From DASZZX01 sp036260415 (GTDB taxonomy: Bacteria > Actinomycetota > Nitriliruptoria > Nitriliruptorales > JAHWKO01), in contig DASZZX010000057.1 of NCBI GenBank assembly GCA_036260415.1, positions 1-11,977 of the forward strand: a stretch of DNA of 11,977 nucleotides. The letters are read 5' to 3'. The notes beneath the pieces were generated by a model. It searched no databases and was not told where the DNA came from. It saw only the letters and a list, made by a program, of their open reading frames with translations. This document shows positions 1 through 8,365 of the stretch, piece after piece. The position numbers were made by a program, and so were the translations under genes. Position 1 is the first letter of the stretch, and each line of letters opens with the position of its first letter.

Positions 1-59
1 TCGTGTTCGCCATGGACTTCGTGTTCGGCCGCTTCGTGTTCACCCTCTTCGGGAGCTGA
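1..59 (+). CDS. secE: SecE preprotein translocase subunit, C-terminal fragment
   Basis: Only the last 18 codons are present, read from base 3 and ending with TGA at 57-59. They encode a hydrophobic, aromatic-rich tail (VFAMDFVFGR, then FVFTLFGS). This fits the end of the conserved SecE transmembrane helix and its short terminal segment. SecE is the small essential membrane subunit of the SecYEG protein-export channel. The assignment rests on this tail and on position, because secE immediately precedes nusG in most bacteria. The stop lies six bases before the nusG ATG, and the GGGAG within the last secE codons can serve as the nusG Shine-Dalgarno, so the two genes are probably translationally coupled. 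The start and the rest of the protein lie outside the window. Confidence 0.8.
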   Translation, partial: VFAMDFVFGRFVFTLFGS

Positions 60-65
60 CCAGCG

Positions 66-1406
66 ATGAGCGATCATCTCCAGCAGCCTTTCCGGGCCGA
101 TCCGGAGGACCTGCCCTCCACCGGGGAGTCGGACGATGCCGGCGTGGAGCAGGTCACGCAGGAGGCTGGCGAGCACTCCTCCGACCGCGAGCTCGCGACG
201 GAGCGGGCGGCACCGACCGACGCGCCGGAGCTGACCGCGGAGGAGCACACGGACGATCTCGCCGAGGCGCTGCCGCCAAGGGAGCTGGCGCCGTCCGTGC
301 CGGTGACCGATCGCGACGTGGTGACCACCGGCGATGTCCCGGACGCTGCTGCGGTGCCTGGTGACCGGTCGGGGACGGTCCCGCCCGGCGACGCCCTCCC
401 CACGCCAGAGGATCCCGACGTGGGCGCCGACCCGCGCCCCGCCGGCGGCGCCGAGGCGGTCACGCCCGCCCCGCCGTCCGAGTTGGAGCCCGACGAGCCG
501 GAGCAGCCGGCCGACCAGGCCGCCGCGGCGCAGCCGGCCGACCCCGCCGCCCCCACCACCGACACGGATGCGGCGCGCGACGATCTGGACGAGCTGCTGG
601 GCCTGGCTGGCGCCGATGCCTCGGCCGATGAGGTGACCGCGCCTCTGCGGAGGCAGTTGGCGAGCGGCCCGCCGGCGGGTGCGGTGGAGGCACCCGGCGA
701 GGTGGCTGTGATCACCACGGACGCCGCATCGCCGGAGGAGGCCGCTGCCGGCGAGGAGGTACCTGGCGACGAGACCCTCCTCGAGACCCGGATCGTGCCG
801 CGGAGCGTCGGCGATGTGCGCGACCGACGTGAGTTGATGCGGCTGCCCGGCGACTGGTACGTCGTGCACACCTACTCGGGGTACGAGCAACGGGTGCGTG
901 ACAACCTCGAGAGCCGCATCAAGGCGCTGGGGCTGGAGGACCGCATCTACGAGGTGGTCATCCCCACCGAGGAGGTCACCGAGTTCAAGAAGGGCAAGAA
1001 GCAGGTCGTGCAGAAGAAGGTGTTCCCCGGGTACGTCCTGGTCCGCATGGAGATGGACAAGGAGACCTGGGGGGTGGTGCGCAACACGCCCGCGATCACC
1101 GGCTTCGTGGGCACCCAGGGGTCGGAGCCGCTGCCGCTGTCCATCCGGGAGGTCGGCGAGATCCTGCACTTGCCGACGGAGTACCGACCGGAGGTCGAGA
1201 AGGAGGTCGAAGATGTCGTCGAGCCGGCCGCCGAGATCGACCTCGACGTGGAGGAGACCGTGCGGGTCACCTCCGGGCCCTTCGCCGACTTCACCGGCAC
1301 CATCGCCGAGATCAACCTCGATCAGCACAAGCTCAAGGTGCTCGTGTCCATCTTCGGGCGCGAGACCCCGGTCGAGCTCGGCTTCGACCAGGTGGCCAAG
1401 CTCTAG
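66..1406 (+). CDS. nusG: Transcription termination/antitermination factor NusG with long acidic N-terminal extension
   Basis: NusG binds the RNA polymerase clamp through its NGN domain, and its KOW domain contacts partners such as Rho or ribosomal protein S10. The NGN domain spans about residues 262-355. It begins at W264 (WYVVHTYSGYE) and contains the conserved KVFPGYV segment (F320-Y323). A linker follows, then the KOW domain at about 395-446 (VTSGPFADFTG, FGRETPVEL). The protein has 446 residues, whereas E. coli NusG has 181 and actinobacterial forms are usually 240-300. The extra length is an N-terminal region of about 260 residues rich in Asp, Glu, Ala, Pro and Thr with few bulky hydrophobics, so probably disordered. 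Codon bias stays high-GC throughout, so the extension appears to be genuine coding sequence. The ATG at 66 has GGGAG about ten bases upstream. A shorter product from an internal start cannot be excluded. Confidence 0.96.
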   Translation: MSDHLQQPFRADPEDLPSTGESDDAGVEQVTQEAGEHSSDRELATERAAPTDAPELTAEEHTDDLAEALPPRELAPSVPVTDRDVVTTGDVPDAAAVPGDRSGTVPPGDALPTPEDPDVGADPRPAGGAEAVTPAPPSELEPDEPEQPADQAAAAQPADPAAPTTDTDAARDDLDELLGLAGADASADEVTAPLRRQLASGPPAGAVEAPGEVAVITTDAASPEEAAAGEEVPGDETLLETRIVPRSVGDVRDRRELMRLPGDWYVVHTYSGYEQRVRDNLESRIKALGLEDRIYEVVIPTEEVTEFKKGKKQVVQKKVFPGYVLVRMEMDKETWGVVRNTPAITGFVGTQGSEPLPLSIREVGEILHLPTEYRPEVEKEVEDVVEPAAEIDLDVEETVRVTSGPFADFTGTIAEINLDQHKLKVLVSIFGRETPVELGFDQVAKL

Positions 1407-1482
1407 GCCGCTCGATCCACGGGCTCCGGTGGCGCGACCACCCCAACGGCCCGCACGACCGCGACCAGCGAAAGTCGACCAG

Positions 1483-1905
1483 ATGGCGAAGAAGGTCCTG
1501 GGCCAGGTCAAGCTGCAGATCCCCGCGGGACAGGCGACGCCGGCGCCTCCGGTCGGGCCCGCGCTGGGCCAGCACGGTGTGAACATCATGGAGTTCTGCA
1601 AGACGTTCAACGAGCGCACCAGCGCCCAGCAGGGCGACATCGTGCCGGTGGAGATCACCGTCTTCGAGGACCGCTCGTTCACCTTCATCACCAAGACGCC
1701 GCCAGCCGCGCAGCTGCTGCTGAAGGCGGCCGGCATCGACAAGGGGGCCGGGACGCCCCAGCTCCCGGTCGCCAGGATCGGTCGTGACAAGGTCCAGGAG
1801 ATCGCGGAACGCAAGATGGCCGACCTCAACGCGGTCGACCTGGAAGGGGCGATGCGCATCATCGAGGGCACCGCACGGTCGATGGGTATCGTCGTCGAGG
1901 GCTGA
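1483..1905 (+). CDS. rplK: 50S ribosomal protein L11
   Basis: L11 is a 140-residue protein that binds the GTPase-associated region of 23S rRNA at the base of the ribosomal stalk. It takes part in factor-dependent GTP hydrolysis and in RelA-type stringent signalling. The N-terminal domain shows the proline-rich motif PAPPVGPALGQHGVNIMEFC (residues 20-39), which includes the prolines associated with thiostrepton sensitivity. The rRNA-binding C-terminal domain has SFTFITKTPPAAQLLLKAAG and ends IIEGTARSMGIVVEG. The ATG at 1483 gives the canonical start MAKKVLGQVKLQI. Its Shine-Dalgarno is weak (GCGAAAG at 1468-1474). The gene follows nusG after 76 bases with no convincing promoter, so it is probably co-transcribed with secE-nusG. 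That gap holds one short hairpin (GGTGG/CCACC, 1428-1442). I could not match it to an L1-type operator. The family and start are secure. Confidence 0.97.
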   Translation: MAKKVLGQVKLQIPAGQATPAPPVGPALGQHGVNIMEFCKTFNERTSAQQGDIVPVEITVFEDRSFTFITKTPPAAQLLLKAAGIDKGAGTPQLPVARIGRDKVQEIAERKMADLNAVDLEGAMRIIEGTARSMGIVVEG

Positions 1906-1957
1906 ACCGACGACCGAGTGTGGTGGGACGCGCCGCGGTCGCACGGAGGAGAAGAGG

Positions 1958-2692
1958 ATGCCGAAGCGAGGCAAGCGCTACCGGGCGGCGCTCGAGCGTG
2001 TGGATCGCACCCGCGCGTACGGGCCGCGGAGGGCCCTCACGCTCACCAAGGACGTCGCCAACGTCGGCTTCGATCCAACCGTCAACGTGGCCTTCCGACT
2101 GGGCGTCGACCCGCGCAAGGCCGACCAGATGGTGCGCGGGGCGGTGGTCCTGCCCCACGGCACCGGCCGGCCGGTCAGCGTCGCGGTCATCGCTGTCGGC
2201 GAGAAGGCGACCGAGGCGCGGGAGGCCGGCGCCGACATCGTGGGCGGGGACGACGTGATCGAACAGCTCAGCAAGGGCGAGCTGATCGACGAGCTCGACA
2301 CGGTCATCGCGACGCCCGATCAGATGGGCAAGCTCGGCCGGTTGGGGAAGTTGCTCGGGCCACGCGGCCTGATGCCCAACCCGAAGTCAGGCACGGTCAC
2401 CATGGACGTGGCCAAGGCTGTGCAGGAGGTCAAGGCCGGCAAGATCGAGTACCGCACCGACCGTCAGGGCAACGTCCACGCGGTGATCGGCAAGGCGTCG
2501 TTCACGACCGACCAGCTGCTGGAGAACTACCAGGCGGTGTTCGACGAGCTGCTGCGCCAGCGCCCCGCGTCGGCCAAGGGCCGCTACATGCGCAACATCA
2601 CCGTGTCGACGACCATGGGACCGGGCATCCGCGTCGATCCGGCGCGGACCCGTGACCTGTTCGAGGACGACCTGGAGGCGGCGGCGTCCTGA
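1958..2692 (+). CDS. rplA: 50S ribosomal protein L1
   Basis: L1 forms the mobile L1 stalk near the E site. In many bacteria it also represses its own operon by binding the rplK leader. The product has 244 residues, slightly longer than the usual 230-235. The family signature lies at residues 124-143 (GKLGRLGKLLGPRGLMPNPK), followed by SGTVTMDVAKAV and the C-terminal rRNA-binding part ending near NITVSTTMGPGIRVD. The ATG at 1958 gives MPKRGKRYRAALERVD and has a very good Shine-Dalgarno (GGAGGAG, 1945-1951) with a six-base spacer. Upstream in-frame codons lie inside rplK and can be dismissed. The gene follows rplK after 52 bases without a visible promoter, so rplKA is probably one unit. A terminator-like hairpin begins immediately after the stop. 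Confidence 0.97.
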   Translation: MPKRGKRYRAALERVDRTRAYGPRRALTLTKDVANVGFDPTVNVAFRLGVDPRKADQMVRGAVVLPHGTGRPVSVAVIAVGEKATEAREAGADIVGGDDVIEQLSKGELIDELDTVIATPDQMGKLGRLGKLLGPRGLMPNPKSGTVTMDVAKAVQEVKAGKIEYRTDRQGNVHAVIGKASFTTDQLLENYQAVFDELLRQRPASAKGRYMRNITVSTTMGPGIRVDPARTRDLFEDDLEAAAS

Positions 2693-2718
2693 GGGCGGCT
2701 TCGCACCGACCGCCGCCC
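2693..2718 (+). terminator. Hairpin directly after rplA, possible terminator
   Basis: A perfect 7-bp inverted repeat (GGGCGGC at 2693-2699, GCCGCCC at 2712-2718) encloses a 12-base loop and starts at the base after the rplA stop. No T-run follows, so it would be a U-less terminator of the kind often proposed in high-GC actinobacteria, or simply a 3'-end stabilising structure. The promoter about 60 bases downstream supports a transcription-unit boundary here. Chance complementarity is common at this GC level, so confidence is modest. Confidence 0.4.
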
Positions 2719-2776
2719 GCGGTCGATCACCCTGCCGCCATCGGGCGCACCGGACAGCGGGGACGGCGAGGACCGT

Positions 2777-2805
2777 TTGACCGTCCGACCGGGCCTCCGT
2801 AGCCT
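2777..2805 (+). promoter_or_regulatory. Sigma-70-type promoter for rplJL
   Basis: A -35 element TTGACC (2777-2782) and a -10 element TAGCCT (2800-2805) are separated by exactly 17 bases. The -10 keeps the key T1, A2 and T6 positions used by actinobacterial principal sigma factors. Transcription should start near 2812, leaving an untranslated leader of about 170 bases before rplJ. The discriminator is GC-rich (GACGCC), as in promoters subject to growth-rate or ppGpp control; that regulation is an inference. Its position between rplA and rplJ matches known separate rplJL promoters in actinobacteria. Confidence 0.65.
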
Positions 2806-2811
2806 GACGCC

Positions 2812-2938
2812 GCACGCCGCAGACCGCGCGGTCATCCCGGCTGACGGGATCGAAGGCGGCCCCCGGGCCCGGCCCACGCAGGCGGATCCGACGGCCCACG
2901 CCGTCTCTCGCCAGCGCCCTCTGCGTCCGCGGAGGGCG
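2812..2938 (+). promoter_or_regulatory. Probable ribosomal protein L10 leader RNA
   Basis: The region between the promoter and rplJ can fold as an L10-type leader, in which the L10-L12 complex binds its own mRNA and represses it. An outer stem GCCGC/GCGGC (2816-2820 with 2856-2860) is followed on its 3' side by AGAC (2821-2824). Above it is a perfect inner stem ATCCCG/CGGGAT (2834-2839 with 2845-2850) with loop GCTGA. The purine run GAAGG (2852-2856) lies opposite the AGAC. A second hairpin GACGGC/GCCGTC with loop CCAC follows at 2890-2905, then the attenuator-like hairpin at 2913-2940. The position and the AGAC-bearing internal loop resemble the known L10 leader family. This was folded by eye and no covariance model was run. 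Confidence 0.5.
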
Positions 2939-2940
2939 TT
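2913..2940 (+). terminator. Attenuator-like hairpin in the rplJ leader
   Basis: The arms CGCCCTCTGC (2915-2924) and GCGGAGGGCG (2929-2938) form a 10-bp stem with one U-G wobble and a GTCC tetraloop. The stem is extendable by a G-U and an A-U pair to 2913-2940. It ends with TT before the sequence turns GC-rich again. It lies about 30 bases upstream of the rplJ Shine-Dalgarno. In L10 leaders of Gram-positive bacteria a terminator hairpin in this place serves as a transcription attenuator. An RNase III site or an RNA-stability element would be alternatives. Confidence 0.5.
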
Positions 2941-2982
2941 CTCGCGCCCAGCGGCTCTGCGCGGCAGCGAGGAGGCCGACGA

Positions 2983-3939
2983 GTGGCGAGACCGGAGAAG
3001 GTCGCGGTCGTCGAGCAGGTCCGACACGACCTGTCGACGTACCCCGCCACCCTGTTCACCGAGTACCGCGGACTGACCGTCGCCGACCTGGCGGAGCTGC
3101 GTGCCAGGTTGCGCGAAGCCGGTGCCCGCTACGTGGTCGTGAAGAACACGCTGGCGCGCATCGCCGCGCAGGACGCCGGATTCGACTCGTTGGACGAGGT
3201 GTTCACCGGTCCGACCGCACTCACCATCTGCGAGGACGAGCCGGTCGGTCCGGCGAAGGCTCTACGCCAGTTCGCCCGCGACCATCCTCAGCTGGCGGTG
3301 AAGGGTGCCATCCTCGATGGCCGGGTGGTGGACGCTGAGACCGCCGACCGGCTGGCGGACCTGGCCACCCGGGAGGAGCTGCTCGCCCGGTTCGCCAGTC
3401 TGATGCACGCGCTGCTGGCTGGCACCGCCAACCTGTTGCAGGCGCCACTGTCGAAGATGGCTCGGCTGCTGCAGGCCCTCGAGGACGAGGGCGTCCAGCT
3501 TGCCGTGGGCGCCGGCGAAGGAGAGGCAGCGGCCGGGTCTCCGCCCGCGTCTCCAGAAAGCCCAGAGGCCGCGACACTGGAGGAGCAGGACCCGTCGGGC
3601 GGCGAGAACTCCGAGGGTGCCCCGAGCGCGCCGGCGGCGGGGAGCGCCGACGCGCCATCCTCCGAGGATGCGGGAGGGACGCCAACGGTCGACGGCGGCG
3701 AGGCGGCTGCGGGCGACGAGGACATGCCCGGCACCGTCGAGGCGGTGGCTGACGCCGCCGAGGTGGTCGGGTCGACCGTCGCCGACGCCGCCCGTACCGC
3801 TGGCGACGCGGTGGGGGCCGCCGCGGAGGCGCTCGGCAGCGCCGTGAGCAGGGGTGTGGAGTCCGTCGCCGAGGCCGTCTCCGGCGACGAGGCGACCGAC
3901 GAGGACGCCAACGAGGGGAGTTCCGAGCACGACCGGTGA
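2983..3939 (+). CDS. rplJ: 50S ribosomal protein L10 with long C-terminal extension
   Basis: L10 anchors the L7/L12 dimers to the ribosome, binds 23S rRNA next to L11, and usually represses its own mRNA. Residues 1-172 are a normal L10. They include the start MARPEKVAVVEQV, the segments LFTEYRGLTVADL and YVVVKNTLARIA, and FTGPTALTICEDEPVGPAK. A long terminal helix at about 130-172 (EELLARFASLMHALL, then LLQAPLSKMARLLQALEDEG) is where L12 dimers bind. L10 is normally 165-180 residues; this one has 318. Residues 173-250 are acidic, Gly/Pro/Ser/Ala-rich and probably disordered. Residues 252-301 form 11-residue repeats predicted to be an amphipathic helix, and an acidic tail follows. The GTG start has an excellent Shine-Dalgarno (GAGGAGG, 2969-2975; spacer seven). 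The high-GC coding pattern continues to the stop, so a frameshift artefact is unlikely. I do not know the function of the tail. Confidence 0.95.
   Translation: MARPEKVAVVEQVRHDLSTYPATLFTEYRGLTVADLAELRARLREAGARYVVVKNTLARIAAQDAGFDSLDEVFTGPTALTICEDEPVGPAKALRQFARDHPQLAVKGAILDGRVVDAETADRLADLATREELLARFASLMHALLAGTANLLQAPLSKMARLLQALEDEGVQLAVGAGEGEAAAGSPPASPESPEAATLEEQDPSGGENSEGAPSAPAAGSADAPSSEDAGGTPTVDGGEAAAGDEDMPGTVEAVADAAEVVGSTVADAARTAGDAVGAAAEALGSAVSRGVESVAEAVSGDEATDEDANEGSSEHDR
3736..3885 (+). repeat. Tandem 11-residue repeats in the L10 tail
   Basis: L10 residues 252-301 divide into four units of 11 plus a partial fifth: VEAVADAAEVV, GSTVADAARTA, GDAVGAAAEAL, GSAVSRGVESV, AEAVSG. Position 4 is Val in all five, position 1 is mostly Gly, position 8 is Ala or Val, position 9 is charged, and position 11 is a small or aliphatic residue. 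An 11-residue period with Ala, Val, Gly and charged residues is typical of amphipathic helices such as those in LEA proteins and apolipoproteins. The DNA is diverged, so selection appears to act on the protein pattern and this is not a recent DNA duplication. Confidence 0.7.
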
Positions 3940-4012
3940 GGGACCGACCGGTCCGCGACGACCGACACCACCAACCGACCTCCGGCTCGCACCGGACCGA
4001 TGGAGGACCACC

Positions 4013-4405
4013 ATGGCGAAGCTGACCACCGACGAGCTGATCGAGGGCTTCAAGGAGCTGACACTCCTGGAGCTGTCGGACCTCGTCAAGAAGTTCGAGG
4101 AGACTTTCGACGTCACCGCTGCCGCCCCTGTGGCGGTGGCCGCGCCGACGGCAGCTGGCGCGCCGGGCGCCGAGGCCCCCGCCGCCGAGGAGAAGACCGA
4201 GTTCGACGTCGTGCTGACCGGTGCCGGCGACAAGAAGATCCAGGTCATCAAGGAGGTCCGTGGGCTCACCAACCTGGGTCTGAAGGAGGCCAAGGATCTG
4301 GTGGAGGCCGCCCCGAAGGCGGTGCTGGAGGGCGTCTCGCGCGAGCAGGCTGACGAGGCGCGGGAGAAGCTGGAGGCGGCCGGCGCGTCCGTGGAGGTGC
4401 AGTAG
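4013..4405 (+). CDS. rplL: 50S ribosomal protein L7/L12
   Basis: L7/L12 is the multicopy stalk protein that recruits translation factors and stimulates their GTPase activity. The product has 130 residues, a normal length. The N-terminal dimerisation and L10-binding domain is residues 1-34 (MAKLTTDELIEGFKELTLLE). An Ala/Pro-rich flexible hinge runs from about 36 to 60. The factor-binding C-terminal domain begins near EEKTEFDVVL. The conserved basic residues fall at K75, K80, R83, K91 and K94, with the same spacing as E. coli K65, K70, R73, K81 and K84. The motif GLKEAKDLVEAAP is intact. The ATG has a strong Shine-Dalgarno (GGAGGA, 4002-4007). It follows rplJ after 73 bases with no convincing promoter, so the two genes share the rplJ promoter. 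The strong RBS fits the need for several L12 copies per L10. Confidence 0.97.
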   Translation: MAKLTTDELIEGFKELTLLELSDLVKKFEETFDVTAAAPVAVAAPTAAGAPGAEAPAAEEKTEFDVVLTGAGDKKIQVIKEVRGLTNLGLKEAKDLVEAAPKAVLEGVSREQADEAREKLEAAGASVEVQ

Positions 4406-4425
4406 TCGACCGGCGGCCGGCCGAC
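4405..4425 (+). terminator. Hairpin at the rplL stop, possible terminator
   Basis: Arms GTCGACCGG (4405-4413) and CCGGCCGAC (4417-4425) form a 9-bp stem with one internal A-C mismatch and a three-base loop. It begins at the last base of the rplL stop codon. No T-run follows (CTCACTC). It could end most rplJL transcripts, allow partial readthrough, or only protect the 3' end. The strong rpoB promoter about 75 bases downstream makes a partial boundary reasonable. Confidence 0.4.
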
Positions 4426-4489
4426 CTCACTCAGCCCCGGTCCCCGGCCGATCCGGCCTCGTCCCTGGCCGTGACGAGCCGACCGCACG

Positions 4490-4517
4490 GCGAGGTGGTG
4501 CTTGACGGGCACCTCGC
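4490..4517 (+). promoter_or_regulatory. Inverted repeat surrounding the rpoB -35 element, candidate operator
   Basis: GCGAGGTG (4490-4497) and CACCTCGC (4510-4517) are perfect 8-bp inverted arms. The 12 bases between them contain the -35 hexamer TTGACG (4502-4507). An alternative register pairs GGTGC (4497-4501) with GCACC (4509-4513) and leaves TTGACGG as the loop. A protein bound to this dyad would occlude the -35. It could also belong to the 3' end of the rplJL transcript. No regulator family is recognisable from the arms. Confidence 0.45.
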
Positions 4518-4530
4518 ACGGCCGTATACT
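4502..4530 (+). promoter_or_regulatory. Near-consensus sigma-70-type promoter for rpoBC
   Basis: TTGACG (4502-4507) and TATACT (4525-4530) are separated by exactly 17 bases and each matches the E. coli-type consensus at five of six positions. This is the best promoter in the window. Transcription should begin near 4536-4538, giving an rpoB leader of about 340 bases. The discriminator is CGCCGG, GC-rich as in stringently controlled promoters; that control is an inference. Readthrough from rplL may add to rpoBC transcription. Confidence 0.8.
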
Positions 4531-4680
4531 CGCCGGTCGCCCTCGTCACGGTCCACCACGGTGCCACGCGATGCCGCCACGGGTGTCTCCGTCGTGTCAC
4601 GAACGAGGGCCCGTCTCGCACCGAGTGATCGCCGTCGCACCCGACACGGGGGAGACCCTCACCTGATGGAGCGACTGTTC

Positions 4681-4715
4681 CCGGGCCGTGGCCCTGCCCT
4701 TTGGCCGCGGTCCGG
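4681..4715 (+). other. 13-bp hairpin in the rpoB leader
   Basis: CCGGGCCGTGGCC (4681-4693) pairs with GGCCGCGGTCCGG (4703-4715) over all 13 positions. Eleven pairs are Watson-Crick and two are G-U wobbles, and the loop is CTGCCCTTT. It is the longest uninterrupted local hairpin I found in the window. No T-run follows, which argues against a classical terminator. The two wobble positions mean the RNA pairs better than the DNA strands would, which suggests that the RNA form matters. Confidence 0.6.
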
Positions 4716-4787
4716 ACTTCACCCTGCCCGCGTCTCCGCCCCTCGGACCGGGTGACCGCACGACGCCGGCGCGTACCGCGAGGATCG

Positions 4788-4839
4788 CACCGGCGGCCGA
4801 CGGGGACCCTCGGGCGTGTGAGCCTCGGGCCCGCCGGTG
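4788..4839 (+). repeat. Long-range inverted repeat upstream of the rpoB RBS
   Basis: CACCGGCGG (4788-4796) and CCGCCGGTG (4831-4839) are perfect 9-base inverted arms enclosing 34 bases. The interior carries a smaller stem around 4798-4813 and an 8-base direct repeat CCTCGGGC (4808-4815 and 4823-4830). The 3' arm includes the GTG at 4837 that would be the alternative rpoB start, so folding would hide that codon while leaving the AGGAGG at 4865 free. Each part could occur by chance in DNA this GC-rich. Confidence 0.4.
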
Positions 4840-4864
4840 ACCATCCTGATCGTCCCAGCCCGTC

Positions 4865-4870
4865 AGGAGG
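4865..4870 (+). promoter_or_regulatory. Ribosome binding site that fixes the rpoB TTG start
   Basis: AGGAGG at 4865-4870 (AGGAGGAA through 4872) is a perfect Shine-Dalgarno five bases before TTG at 4876. The alternative in-frame GTG at 4837 has no purine-rich motif upstream and lies in the arm of an inverted repeat. The RBS therefore favours TTG as the start codon. Confidence 0.85.
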
Positions 4871-4875
4871 AACCC

Positions 4876-8319
<3,444 letters not shown>

Positions 8320-8365
8320 CCATGCGTGTCGCTGAGAGCCCACGAGCTGACGTGAGAGGCGCAAC

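Larger units (their letters stand above)
4537..4875 (+). other. Long structured 5' leader of rpoB, no convincing gene
   Basis: About 340 bases separate the predicted transcription start from the rpoB start codon. I see no long ORF here with a credible start and RBS. By eye the RNA has three structured parts. The first is a long interrupted stem joining 4582-4598 to 4643-4658: GTCTCC with GGAGAC, and CGTGTC with GACACG, stacked across a small internal loop. The second is a 13-bp hairpin at 4681-4715. The third is a long-range 9-bp stem, 4788-4796 with 4831-4839. The leader ends with the strong RBS at 4865-4870. It may contain an RNA-processing site comparable to the RNase III site between rplL and rpoB in E. 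coli, or an attenuator. No function can be assigned from sequence alone. Confidence 0.55.

Noticed and set aside
1428..1442. 5-bp hairpin GGTGG/CCACC in the nusG-rplK gap, considered as an L1 operator
   Set aside because: The stem is short and I cannot see the asymmetric internal loop typical of L1-binding sites, so it is probably chance.
898..1482. Upstream part of the open frame that contains rplK
   Set aside because: It overlaps the NGN and KOW coding region of nusG in another frame and is Arg/Ser-rich noise. L11 starts at the ATG at 1483.
3941..3954. GGACC/GGTCC hairpin between rplJ and rplL
   Set aside because: Only 5 bp, in sequence full of repeated GACC words. Not enough to call an attenuator or processing site.
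3262..4512. Antisense open frame of 416 codons spanning rplJ-rplL
   Set aside because: The sense frames give L10 and L12. The antisense product is Ser/Ala/Gly/Arg low complexity. I considered whether the L10 tail might be a misread antisense gene, but the sense codon pattern and the regular 11-residue period favour the tail.
4471..4755. 94-codon frame in the rplL-rpoB interval
   Set aside because: Its start lies upstream of the predicted transcription start and has no RBS. The composition is Arg/Pro-rich like random GC-rich DNA. Only the last 29 codons are mentioned, as a weak leader-peptide possibility.
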